NCBI GenBank assembly: GCA_023460155.1
Contig: JAEWRF010000195.1
Location: 1 to 13,436 of the forward strand
DNA length: 13,436 bases
Reading direction: 5' to 3'
DNA from: Bacillota bacterium
Lineage (GTDB): Bacteria > Bacillota > Clostridia > Oscillospirales > Acutalibacteraceae
Under the pieces are notes generated by a model, which saw only the letters and a program-made list of their open reading frames with translations, was not told the origin of the DNA and did no database searches. Position 1 is the stretch's first letter; each line of letters starts with the position of its first letter. Of this stretch, positions 1 to 6,743 are shown one piece after another. The translations under genes and the position numbers were made by a program.

Positions 1-2
1 CC

Positions 3-98
3 ACAGTACCGGCGGCGTTTTTTGTATGTGTAAGCGAAAAATATCACCGCCTGGGTATCTCTCATTTGCAAATTCAGGCTCTGACGGGAGCGGGTTAA
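3..98 (+). CDS. Possible 3' end of an upstream gene (partial, uncertain)
   Basis: The reading frame entering at position 3 is open to a TAA at 96-98, one base before the ATG of the MotB-like gene. This spacing would suit translational coupling. A MotA-type stator gene normally precedes motB, so a MotA tail is the natural guess. However, the roughly 31 visible residues do not look recognisably like a MotA C-terminus. A second frame is also open and ends in a TGA that overlaps the ATG at 100 (ATGA overlap), so the frame itself is not certain. The stretch could equally be an untranslated leader. Confidence 0.25.
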   Translation, partial: TVPAAFFVCVSEKYHRLGISHLQIQALTGAG

Positions 99-99
99 A

Positions 100-1053
100 A
101 TGAAAAAAGCACCGGAATCCCCAAAAAAGGAAAACAGTGAACGCTGGCTACTGACCTACTCGGATATGATTACCCTTCTGCTTGCGCTTTTTATCATCCT
201 TTATTCCAGCAGCAACATTAATGAAAAGAAACTTGAGGAACTCGCGAAGAACTTCCATTCCGCCTTGAACAATACCGGAACCACGCAGAATGCCGGCACC
301 GGCACGGGAGGAATCGGGAACGGAAGCGGGAAAGAAAACGCTATTGCAGTAAAATCGTCTTCTTCCTCAGGAGCACTGTCCGGCGCCGGGGCAGGCAGCG
401 GCACGGGGCGTCTCGCCGCGGATCAGGCACTTGACGAAGTTTTCAACACTCTCCAGAATTACATCACGCAGAATCACCTTGAGGGTCAGATCGGGCTGGA
501 AAATACCAGCACCTATATCCAGATTCACCTGAAAGACGTGGTGATGTTTGAGCCGAACAGTCCGGACATGCTCGCGAGCAGCGAGCCGATCATGAAGGAG
601 ATCGAAGGGGCGATGGCGAAGGTCTATTCCTATGTGGATCATATCACCATCAGCGGCCATACCGCGGACGTCGTGGTTCACTCCACCCAAAGCGACCAGA
701 TTTCGTGGAAGCTGTCCACGGACCGTGCGGTCACTGTTCTGAACAGCCTGATTGGATACGGGCTGAAGCAGGATAAGCTTTCTATTCAGGGCTATTCGCA
801 TTTCCTGCCGGTTGCTTCCAATGATACGGAGGAAGGACAGGCGAAAAACCGCCGCGTGGAAATTACGATTTATAAAGAACCGGTTTCGGCGAGCTCCCAA
901 AGCGTGCAGGCTGCCGAGAAGGCTGCTCTTTCGTCCGCTGCGGCCTCTTCTGCCGCTTCTTCGGGCACCGTTTCCTCCGGGGCTTCTTCCGGAGCTTCCT
1001 CTCAGACAGGCAGTTCATCCGCACAGGCAAGCAGCAGTACGGCCTCCAAATAG
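100..1053 (+). CDS. MotB/OmpA-family peptidoglycan-anchored stator-like protein
   Basis: The product is 317 aa. A short basic N-terminus leads into one membrane segment at about residues 17-36. Its TYSDMITLLLALF motif holds Asp22, the position of the ion-binding aspartate of MotB stators. A Gly/Ser/Thr-rich linker spans about 58-104. A C-terminal OmpA-like peptidoglycan-binding domain spans about 128-259, with SGHTAD at 185-190, the helix around Arg209 and NRRVEI at 250-255. The last 57 residues are almost entirely Ser, Ala, Gly and Thr, which is unusual after an OmpA domain. MotB partners MotA in the flagellar motor, and in this family the plug and linker gate ion flow. No flagellar gene is visible in the window, so a non-flagellar MotA/MotB-like pair is also possible. 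The start at 100 has a modest GGGAGCGGG purine stretch upstream, and a strong terminator follows. Confidence 0.85.
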   Translation: MKKAPESPKKENSERWLLTYSDMITLLLALFIILYSSSNINEKKLEELAKNFHSALNNTGTTQNAGTGTGGIGNGSGKENAIAVKSSSSSGALSGAGAGSGTGRLAADQALDEVFNTLQNYITQNHLEGQIGLENTSTYIQIHLKDVVMFEPNSPDMLASSEPIMKEIEGAMAKVYSYVDHITISGHTADVVVHSTQSDQISWKLSTDRAVTVLNSLIGYGLKQDKLSIQGYSHFLPVASNDTEEGQAKNRRVEITIYKEPVSASSQSVQAAEKAALSSAAASSAASSGTVSSGASSGASSQTGSSSAQASSSTASK

Positions 1054-1080
1054 TCCGGCTGCCCACGAAATTTCGAGCAT

Positions 1081-1114
1081 AAAAAATCTCCCGGTCAAAG
1101 CCGGGAGATTTTTT
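1081..1114. terminator. Bidirectional Rho-independent terminator between motB-like gene and nth
   Basis: A perfect 14-bp inverted repeat (arms 1081-1094 and 1101-1114) has a 6-nt loop TCAAAG. The arms begin and end with six A and six T, so the hairpin gives a GC-rich stem plus a U-run in both directions. It sits between two convergent genes that end at 1053 (plus) and 1127 (minus), and so can stop both transcripts. Confidence 0.93.
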
Positions 1115-1126
1115 CGTGTGCGGGCG

Positions 1127-1789
1127 TCAGACCGTTTTCACTTCCGGCTTTTTCTCCGGAGCGCTTTTTGCAAAGAGACAAAAATCATGCATACAGCAGA
1201 TTTCACACCGCGGAGTACGGGCGGAACAAACGGCGCGTCCGTGAAGTACGAGCCGGTGGCAGAAATCGTTTGAATCGGCAGGAGGGAGAATGCCACGCAG
1301 CTGTTTTTCCACCTGAAAGGGATCTTTGCCGCTGCTCAGGCCCAGCCGGCCGCAGATGCGAATGCAGTGGGTGTCCGTCACCACCGCCGGCTTTCCGTAA
1401 ATATCCCCGACAACCAGATTGGCGGTTTTTCTCCCGACGCCCGGCAGCTTTGTCAGTGCTTCAATGGTGTCCGGAACCGTGCCGCCGAAATCCGATTTCA
1501 ACATTTGGCACGTCGCCAGAATATCGCGGGCTTTCGTTTTATAAAGACCGCAGGAATGGATGATTTCCTCAATTTCCTCCACAGTTCCTGCGCAGAAGGC
1601 GTCCAGATCCGGGAACCGCTCAAAAAGACGGGGCGTCACAAGATTGACGCGCGCATCGGTGCATTGAGCGGAAAGCCGGGTCGCGATCAGCAGCTGCAGG
1701 GGGTCCGAATAAGTCAGGGAGCAGACGGCATCCGGATATTCCTCTTTCAGTGCCTGCACTGCGAGCAAGGCGCGCTGTTTCTTTGTCAT
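1127..1789 (-). CDS. nth: Endonuclease III (DNA glycosylase/AP lyase)
   Basis: This 220-aa enzyme excises oxidised pyrimidines and cleaves the abasic site in base excision repair. The helix-hairpin-helix motif LPGVGRKTAN (115-124) contains the catalytic lysine Lys121. The catalytic aspartate is Asp139 in TDTHCIR, where most relatives read VDTHV or similar. The C-terminal [4Fe-4S] motif is intact: Cys188-x6-Cys195-x2-Cys198-x5-Cys204. Length is close to the usual 210-220 aa. On the minus strand an AAGGTGG ribosome site lies just upstream of the ATG at 1789. A TATAAT-like -10 occurs at 1827-1822 without a convincing -35. The gene is single, convergent with the motB-like gene and divergent from glyA. 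Confidence 0.95.
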   Translation of the reverse strand: MTKKQRALLAVQALKEEYPDAVCSLTYSDPLQLLIATRLSAQCTDARVNLVTPRLFERFPDLDAFCAGTVEEIEEIIHSCGLYKTKARDILATCQMLKSDFGGTVPDTIEALTKLPGVGRKTANLVVGDIYGKPAVVTDTHCIRICGRLGLSSGKDPFQVEKQLRGILPPADSNDFCHRLVLHGRAVCSARTPRCEICCMHDFCLFAKSAPEKKPEVKTV

Positions 1790-1895
1790 GATTTTTCCAC
1801 CTTCGTTTCTGATTCCATTCTATTATAAATTTCGTCCGGGCGCAAGGTTGGGTTCGAAAGAGGCCTCTGGAGTACCTTGAAATGCTTGAGATCCG

Positions 1896-1924
1896 TTGCG
1901 TTTTGGCAGAAGAAAGGGTATAAT
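1896..1924 (+). promoter_or_regulatory. Sigma-A type promoter of glyA-rarA
   Basis: TTGCGT at 1896-1901 and a perfect TATAAT at 1919-1924 are separated by 17 bp. The predicted transcript starts near 1931, about 30 nt before the glyA ATG at 1961. This placement excludes the in-frame ATG at 1877, which lies upstream of the promoter. Confidence 0.8.
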
Positions 1925-1960
1925 ATATGGCAAATTAGTTCGGGAAAGGGATTGAGGCAG

Positions 1961-3214
1961 ATGTACAGTGACATCATGGACACCATAGGGTTTGTTTCCA
2001 GCGCGGATCCGGAGGTAGGCGCTGCGATGAAGCAGGAGTTGGGCCGTCAGCAGAGGAATCTGGAGCTGATCGCGTCCGAAAACCTGGTTTCCCCTGCGGT
2101 CATGGCGGCAATGGGGAGCGTACTGACCAACAAGTATGCGGAGGGCTATCCGGGGAAACGTTACTATGGCGGATGTCAGTATGTGGATATTGTGGAGGAG
2201 ATCGCGCGCACGCGCGCCTGTAAGCTGTTCGGCGCGGAACACGCGAACGTGCAGGCGCATTCCGGGGCGCAGGCAAACACGGCGGTTTATTTTGCACTCC
2301 TTCAGCCGGGAGATACGGTCATGGGCATGAGCCTTGCGGAGGGCGGACATCTGACCCACGGCTCCCCGGTGAACCTTTCCGGAAAGTACTTTCATTTTGT
2401 TCCTTACGGCGTCAGCGCGGAGACGGGCAGAATTGACTATGATGCCGTTTATGAAACGGCCATGCAGGTTAAGCCGAAGCTGATTGTAGCGGGCGCGAGC
2501 GCGTATCCGCGCACGATTGATTTCAAGCGCTTCCGTGAGATCGCCGATGCCTGCGGCGCTCTTCTGATGGTGGATATGGCGCACATTGCCGGTCTGGTAG
2601 CCGCAGGGGATCATCCCAATCCGGTGGAATGGGCGCAGATTGTCACAACGACCACCCATAAAACGCTCCGCGGCCCGCGCGGCGGCCTGATCCTCTGCAA
2701 AGAGGAATATGCCAAGGCAATTGACAAAGCCATTTTCCCCGGCACGCAGGGCGGCCCGCTGATGCACATCATCGCAGGCAAGGCGGTCTGCCTCGGCGAG
2801 GCACTGAAGCCGGAGTTCAAGGAATATTCCCACCGGATCGTAAAGAACGCGAAGGCGCTTGCGGCAGGGCTGATGAGCCGGGACGTGAAGCTGGTTTCCG
2901 GCGGAACGGATAACCACCTGATGATGGTAGACCTGAGCGGTCTGGAACTGACCGGCAAGGAGCTGGAGCAGCGTCTGGATTCCGTCAATATCACGGCGAA
3001 CAAAAACACGGTCCCGAATGAGCAGCGCAGCCCGTTTGTCACCAGCGGCCTTCGGTTGGGCACTCCCGCCGTCACGACGCGCGGACTTGACACAAACGAT
3101 ATGGACCTGATTGCGGAATGCATCAGCCTTGCCATCCATAATTTTGAACCCAACGAGGATAAGATCCGCGGAATCGTGAAGGATATCTGCACCCGTCATC
3201 CGCTCTATGAATAA
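1961..3214 (+). CDS. glyA: Serine hydroxymethyltransferase
   Basis: The enzyme is 417 aa and uses PLP to convert serine plus tetrahydrofolate to glycine plus 5,10-methylene-tetrahydrofolate. It is the main cytosolic source of one-carbon units. The PLP Schiff-base lysine is Lys234 in VTTTTHKTLRGPRGG. The cofactor-contacting Asp205 and His208 lie in MVDMAHIAGL. The N-terminal signature NKYAEGYPGKRYYGG is at 57-71. I chose ATG 1961 over the in-frame ATG at 1877. The longer start lies upstream of the promoter and adds 28 residues foreign to the family, whereas 1961 gives the normal family length and has a purine-rich AAAGGG...GAGG stretch (1945-1957) before it. The next gene, rarA, starts 20 nt after the stop, so the two are almost certainly cotranscribed. 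Confidence 0.97.
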   Translation: MYSDIMDTIGFVSSADPEVGAAMKQELGRQQRNLELIASENLVSPAVMAAMGSVLTNKYAEGYPGKRYYGGCQYVDIVEEIARTRACKLFGAEHANVQAHSGAQANTAVYFALLQPGDTVMGMSLAEGGHLTHGSPVNLSGKYFHFVPYGVSAETGRIDYDAVYETAMQVKPKLIVAGASAYPRTIDFKRFREIADACGALLMVDMAHIAGLVAAGDHPNPVEWAQIVTTTTHKTLRGPRGGLILCKEEYAKAIDKAIFPGTQGGPLMHIIAGKAVCLGEALKPEFKEYSHRIVKNAKALAAGLMSRDVKLVSGGTDNHLMMVDLSGLELTGKELEQRLDSVNITANKNTVPNEQRSPFVTSGLRLGTPAVTTRGLDTNDMDLIAECISLAIHNFEPNEDKIRGIVKDICTRHPLYE

Positions 3215-3234
3215 CCCGGAGGAGGGTTGGCCGA

Positions 3235-4509
3235 ATGTCTGCGCCGCTTGCTGACCGCCTCCGTCCCCAGTCGCTGGACGAGATTGTCGGGCAGCATCAT
3301 CTGCTGGATCCCGGAAAGCCGCTGCGGCGGATTATCGAGTCAGGTGAAATCCCGAATATGGTGTTTTACGGGCCGGCCGGCGTCGGAAAAACGACGCTGG
3401 CCACCCTGATTGCCAAAAGCACCAGCCGGAGCCTTTGCCGCCTGAACGGGACGACCGCTTCCACGGCGGATATCCGTGACGTGGTCGGCCAGCTGGATAC
3501 TCTTGCGGCGCCGAATGGAATCCTGCTGTACCTCGATGAGATTCAGTATTTCAATAAGAAGCAGCAGCAGACCCTGCTGGAATTCATAGAGGACGGCTCC
3601 ATCACGCTGATTGCCTCCACGACTGAAAATCCGTATTTTTATGTTTACGGAGCCATCCTGAGCCGTTCCACCGTGTTTGAATTTAAATCCGTGGAGAAGG
3701 AAGACGTCCGAGGGGCTGTTATGCGCGCGTTTTCCGTACTGGAGCGGGAGCAGCACCGCGGCATCGAGACCGATGACGGTGTGCCGGAGCTGATTGCCTC
3801 CGCCTGCGGCGGTGACGTCCGCAAGGCGATGAACGCCGTGGAGCTCTGCGTGCTTTCCGGGGATGAGCGGGACGGCGTCTGCCGTGTTTCGCTCGAATCC
3901 GCGCGGGAGCTGACCCAGCGGAGCGGTATGAAATACGACCGCGCGGGCGACGAGCACTACGACATCCTTTCCGCGTTCCAGAAATCCATGCGCGGCTCCG
4001 ATCCGGACGCCGCAGTGCATTATCTGGCCCGCCTGCTGGAGGCGGGCGACCTGCCATCCGTCTGCCGCAGGCTGATGGTATGCGCGTGTGAAGACGTGGG
4101 TCTGGCGTATCCGATGATTATCCCGATTGTCAAGGCGGCCGTGGATGCCGCCCTTCAGGTCGGGCTTCCTGAGGCACGCATCCCGCTTGCGGACGCGGTG
4201 ATTCTGGTCTGCAACGCGCCGAAATCGAACTCCGCCTACTGCGCCGTCAATGCCGCGATTGCGGATGTACAGGCGGGCAGGGCCGGGCCGATTCCGCGTC
4301 AGCTTCAGAACAAGCACTTTGATGGGGAGGATAACCCGAAGAAGGGCCAGTTTTATCAGTACCCGCATGATTATCCCAATCACTGGGTGGAGCAGCAGTA
4401 TCTGCCCGACATGCTCAAAAATGCGGTTTATTATCAATTTGGAAACAATAAGACAGAGCAGGCCTTCCGGAAATACTGGGAGACAGTTAAGGGGAAAATC
4501 AAAGAGTGA
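3235..4509 (+). CDS. rarA: Replication-associated recombination protein A (AAA+ ATPase, RarA/MgsA family)
   Basis: This 424-aa AAA+ protein is related to clamp-loader subunits and acts at stalled replication forks. The N-terminal ATPase has Walker A GPAGVGKTT (46-54), Walker B LLYLDEIQYFNKKQQQ with Asp101 and Glu102, sensor 1 ASTTENP (127-133), an SRS arginine-finger motif (143-145) and sensor 2 around GGDVRKAMN (192-200). The C-terminal half carries family signatures: the YDILSAFQKSMRGSDPDAA block (242-260), EDVGLAYP (286-293), and YPHDYPNHWVEQQYLP (376-391). Walker A differs slightly from the common GPPGTGKTT. The ribosome site GGAGGAGGG (3218-3226) starts 4 nt after the glyA stop. An upstream in-frame start was not considered, since ATG 3235 gives the expected N-terminus (PLADRLRPQSLDEIVGQ). 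Confidence 0.95.
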   Translation: MSAPLADRLRPQSLDEIVGQHHLLDPGKPLRRIIESGEIPNMVFYGPAGVGKTTLATLIAKSTSRSLCRLNGTTASTADIRDVVGQLDTLAAPNGILLYLDEIQYFNKKQQQTLLEFIEDGSITLIASTTENPYFYVYGAILSRSTVFEFKSVEKEDVRGAVMRAFSVLEREQHRGIETDDGVPELIASACGGDVRKAMNAVELCVLSGDERDGVCRVSLESARELTQRSGMKYDRAGDEHYDILSAFQKSMRGSDPDAAVHYLARLLEAGDLPSVCRRLMVCACEDVGLAYPMIIPIVKAAVDAALQVGLPEARIPLADAVILVCNAPKSNSAYCAVNAAIADVQAGRAGPIPRQLQNKHFDGEDNPKKGQFYQYPHDYPNHWVEQQYLPDMLKNAVYYQFGNNKTEQAFRKYWETVKGKIKE

Positions 4510-4521
4510 CTGCTTTTTACC

Positions 4522-4550
4522 TTGCTTTTCCTGGTCCCGGGTTTTATAAT
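4522..4550 (+). promoter_or_regulatory. Sigma-A type promoter of the flavin reductase-rubredoxin gene
   Basis: TTGCTT at 4522-4527 and TATAAT at 4545-4550 are separated by exactly 17 bp, in the 64-bp gap after rarA. The expected start near 4557 leaves a very short leader that begins almost at the ribosome site. Confidence 0.75.
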
Positions 4551-4558
4551 AATCGTTT

Positions 4559-4566
4559 GGGGAGGT
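4559..4566 (+). promoter_or_regulatory. Ribosome binding site fixing the start at 4574
   Basis: GGGGAGGT lies 7 nt before the ATG at 4574. An alternative in-frame GTG at 4565 overlaps this site and would have no ribosome site of its own. Confidence 0.8.
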
Positions 4567-4573
4567 GTTGGCC

Positions 4574-5230
4574 ATGAATGAAGCGATTCTTACAAGCCTT
4601 TCCTACGGCATGTATGCAATCGGTGTGACGGACGGCCAAAAGGTTTCCGCCTGTATAGTTAATACGGTTGTTCAGGTTGCGAATACGCCTAATATGGTTG
4701 CTGTCAGCGTAAACCGCGCCAACTACAGCTACGAGTGTATCCATAAAAATGGCATTTTCAGCGTGTCGGTTCTGTCGGAGGATACTTCCGGCGCAGTGAT
4801 CGGTGCTCTCGGGTTCAATTCCGGAAGGGATTCGGACAAGCTGAAAAATATCCGGTATCGGGTTCTCGCGGAGGGTGTTCCCGTAATTAAAGAAAATGCG
4901 TGCTGCTGGTTCCTCTGTAAGGTGGTCAGTAGTGTTGAGACTCCGACCCATACCGTTTTTATCGCGGAGATTACAGCCGGCAGCGAACGTCTGACCGGCA
5001 AACCGATGACCTATGAGTATTACCACCGGGTCATCAAGGGGCGTGCGCCGAAAAATGCGCCGACCTATCTGGAAGAAGAGCATGCTGTGCCGGAAAACGG
5101 TGCGGAAAGCTGGATCTGCACGGTCTGCGGCTATGTTTACAGCGACCCCTATGTTCCGTTTGAGGAACTGCCCGCAAATTGGGTTTGTCCTATCTGCGGC
5201 GCGCCGAAATCTGCGTTCAGGCGCCAGTAA
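4574..5230 (+). CDS. Flavin reductase-rubredoxin fusion (high-molecular-weight rubredoxin type)
   Basis: The product is 218 aa with two modules. Residues 1 to about 160 form a flavin reductase-like FMN-binding domain (VSACIVNTVVQVANTPNMVAVSVNRANYS region, then NGIFSVSVLSED). Residues about 178-218 form a rubredoxin module with both Cys pairs, Cys182/Cys185 (CTVCGY) and Cys205/Cys208 (CPICGA), which would bind one iron. The loop between the pairs is shorter than in classical rubredoxin. The same architecture is known as Hrb in acetogenic clostridia. There it passes electrons from NAD(P)H to a type A flavoprotein that reduces O2 or NO. That partner gene is not in this window. The gene has its own promoter and is followed by a terminator-like hairpin, so it is probably monocistronic or only loosely linked to uraA. 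The exact physiological acceptor cannot be told from sequence. Confidence 0.88.
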   Translation: MNEAILTSLSYGMYAIGVTDGQKVSACIVNTVVQVANTPNMVAVSVNRANYSYECIHKNGIFSVSVLSEDTSGAVIGALGFNSGRDSDKLKNIRYRVLAEGVPVIKENACCWFLCKVVSSVETPTHTVFIAEITAGSERLTGKPMTYEYYHRVIKGRAPKNAPTYLEEEHAVPENGAESWICTVCGYVYSDPYVPFEELPANWVCPICGAPKSAFRRQ

Positions 5231-5241
5231 AAAGGCATCAA

Positions 5242-5283
5242 AGCTCGGCCGATTGTTCAAGCTACCGGACGGGCTCTTTTTTT
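5242..5283 (+). terminator. Terminator-like hairpin between the rubredoxin fusion and uraA
   Basis: Arm AGCTCGGCCG (5242-5251) pairs with CGGACGGGCT (5266-5275) with one mismatch and one G-U pair. The loop is 14 nt, and seven T follow at 5277-5283. It ends only 34 nt before the uraA ATG, and no promoter is visible between. It may therefore be an ordinary partial terminator or a control point for uraA. Confidence 0.7.
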
Positions 5284-5306
5284 GCAAAAAAGTAAAGGGA
5301 AAAGTG

Positions 5307-5313
5307 AGGAAGG
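5307..5313 (+). promoter_or_regulatory. Ribosome binding site of uraA
   Basis: AGGAAGG lies 4 nt before ATG 5318. It decides against an in-frame TTG at 5282 inside the T-run of the hairpin. Confidence 0.7.
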
Positions 5314-5317
5314 CAGT

Positions 5318-6613
5318 ATGAAAAGAAAAGTGATCCAGGTTGAGGAACGGCCACCGCTCCTGATGTCCGTGCCGCTGAGCCTGCAGCACATGTTCGCCAT
5401 GTTCAGCGCATCGGTCCTTGTGCCGAATCTGCTTGGAATCAACCCGGCCGTCGTTCTGTTCATGAACGGCATAGGAACCCTGCTGTATATCCTGATCAGC
5501 AAGGGCAAGGCGCCCGCTTATCTTGGCTCCAGTTTTGCCTTTATCGCGCCGGCTACCATCATCATCGGGACAAAGGGCCTCGGTTACCCCTATGCGCTCG
5601 GCGGCTTCGTCGTAACCGGCGCCGCTTTCTGTGTGGTCGCGCTGATTATCAAATTCTGCGGCACGAAGTGGATCGACGTGATCCTGCCGCCCGCCGCCAT
5701 GGGCTCCGTCGTGGCGCTGATCGGTCTGGAACTCTCCGGAACGGCCGCCAGCATGGGCGGGCTGGTTCTGAGCGACACCTACAAGCAACTTGACCCCAAA
5801 AAGGTCACGGTTTTTCTGATTACGCTCTGCGTGGCAGTTTTCGGTTCGGTCCTGTTCCGGAAATTCCTTGCGGTAATTCCAATTCTGATTGCCATTGTGG
5901 TCGGCTACGTTGCGGCTGCTTGCGCGGGCATGGTGAATTTTGACGCGGTTGCCGCCGCTCCGATCTTTGCCCTGCCGAATTTCCAGCCGGCGAAATTTGA
6001 TTGGAATGCAATTTCCATCATTCTCCCCGCGACGGTGGTTGTGGTTTCCGAGCATATCGGTCACCAGATCGTGACGGGCAAGATCATTAACCGCGATATT
6101 ATCAAGGATCCTGGCCTGCACCGCACGCTCTTTGCGGACGGCTTCTCAACGCTGCTCTCCGGCATGGTCGGCTCCGTGCCGACCACCACCTACGGCGAGA
6201 ATATCGGTGTCATGGCGATGACCGGCGTCTACAGTGTCTGGGTGATCGGCGGAGCCGCCATTCTGTCCATTGTGATTTCCTTTTTCGGCAAGGTTTCCGC
6301 GCTGATCCAGTCTATCCCCGGCCCGGTCATGGGCGGCGTGAGCTTCCTGCTCTACGGAATGATCGCGGCTTCCGGCATCCGTCTGCTCGTGGAACAGAAG
6401 GTGGATTACAGCCGTTCCCGCAATCTGGCCATGACAAGCGTGGTTCTGGTTACCGGTCTCTCCGGTGCTTTTGTGCAGCTTGGCCAGGTCAAGCTGACCG
6501 GAATGTCGCTGGGCGCCGTGGTCGCCATGCTGCTCGGCCTGATTTTCTGGATCATTGACCGGTTCCATCTTGCGAACGATTATGAAGCGAAGGCGGAGCC
6601 CTCGGACGTCTGA
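5318..6613 (+). CDS. uraA: Uracil permease (NCS2/UraA family)
   Basis: The product is 431 aa and very hydrophobic, consistent with the 14-segment NCS2 nucleobase:cation symporter fold in the inner membrane. It resembles E. coli UraA along its length: ERPPLLMSVPLSLQHMFAMF at 10-29, the AYLGSSFAFIAP block at 67-78, and the PPAAMG motif at 124-129. The two glutamates that bind uracil in UraA correspond to Glu245 (VSEHIGHQ) and Glu294 (TTYGENIGVMA). These features favour uracil over xanthine or urate as substrate. The start at 5318 is set by AGGAAGG, while the in-frame TTG at 5282 lies in the hairpin tail. No pyrimidine biosynthesis gene is next to it, and no clear PyrR-binding leader sequence was recognised. 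It is followed by a gap and the transketolase promoter. Confidence 0.94.
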   Translation: MKRKVIQVEERPPLLMSVPLSLQHMFAMFSASVLVPNLLGINPAVVLFMNGIGTLLYILISKGKAPAYLGSSFAFIAPATIIIGTKGLGYPYALGGFVVTGAAFCVVALIIKFCGTKWIDVILPPAAMGSVVALIGLELSGTAASMGGLVLSDTYKQLDPKKVTVFLITLCVAVFGSVLFRKFLAVIPILIAIVVGYVAAACAGMVNFDAVAAAPIFALPNFQPAKFDWNAISIILPATVVVVSEHIGHQIVTGKIINRDIIKDPGLHRTLFADGFSTLLSGMVGSVPTTTYGENIGVMAMTGVYSVWVIGGAAILSIVISFFGKVSALIQSIPGPVMGGVSFLLYGMIAASGIRLLVEQKVDYSRSRNLAMTSVVLVTGLSGAFVQLGQVKLTGMSLGAVVAMLLGLIFWIIDRFHLANDYEAKAEPSDV

Positions 6614-6660
6614 ATCGGGTTATCCCGTAAGATTAAATTGTGCAAAATCACGGAAAAATC

Positions 6661-6689
6661 TTGCAATGTCGGACGTTATGTCCTATAAT
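6661..6689 (+). promoter_or_regulatory. Strong sigma-A type promoter of the transketolase operon
   Basis: TTGCAA at 6661-6666 and TATAAT at 6684-6689 have a 17-bp spacer. The predicted start near 6696 gives a leader of about 48 nt. Confidence 0.85.
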
Positions 6690-6704
6690 TAAAGCAAAAG
6701 CGAA

Positions 6705-6720
6705 AACGCAGAAATGCGTT
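6705..6720 (+). promoter_or_regulatory. Small leader hairpin with GAAA tetraloop
   Basis: AACGCA (6705-6710) and TGCGTT (6715-6720) form a perfect 6-bp stem closed by GAAA, a stable GNRA tetraloop. It sits about 10 nt after the predicted transcription start and 11 nt before the ribosome site GGGAGG (6732-6737). A 5' hairpin of this kind could stabilise the mRNA, but this is inference. An out-of-place in-frame ATG at 6714 lies inside it. Confidence 0.55.
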
Positions 6721-6743
6721 ACAGGAACAGTGGGAGGTTATTT

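Noticed and set aside
1846..1876. GGTTCGAAA resembling a tRNA T-loop, and the 10-bp palindrome AGAGGCCTCT at 1859-1868
   Set aside because: The flanking bases do not form a T-stem and no other tRNA arms are present. The palindrome is short and there is no further support for an operator.
1823..3199. Long open frame on the minus strand across glyA (458 codons)
   Set aside because: It is the antisense shadow of glyA in GC-rich DNA. The protein has no recognisable domain and is rich in Arg, His and Gln, while glyA on the other strand has all family motifs.
3340..4575. Long minus-strand frame across rarA (411 codons)
   Set aside because: Antisense shadow of rarA, no family motif and no ribosome site of note.
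4544..6121. 525-codon minus-strand frame across the rubredoxin fusion and uraA
   Set aside because: It spans two well-supported plus-strand genes and their terminator, and its composition is unlike a real protein.
6616..6627. CGGG-TTAT-CCCG hairpin after uraA
   Set aside because: The stem is only 4 bp and no T-run follows, so it is too weak to call a terminator.
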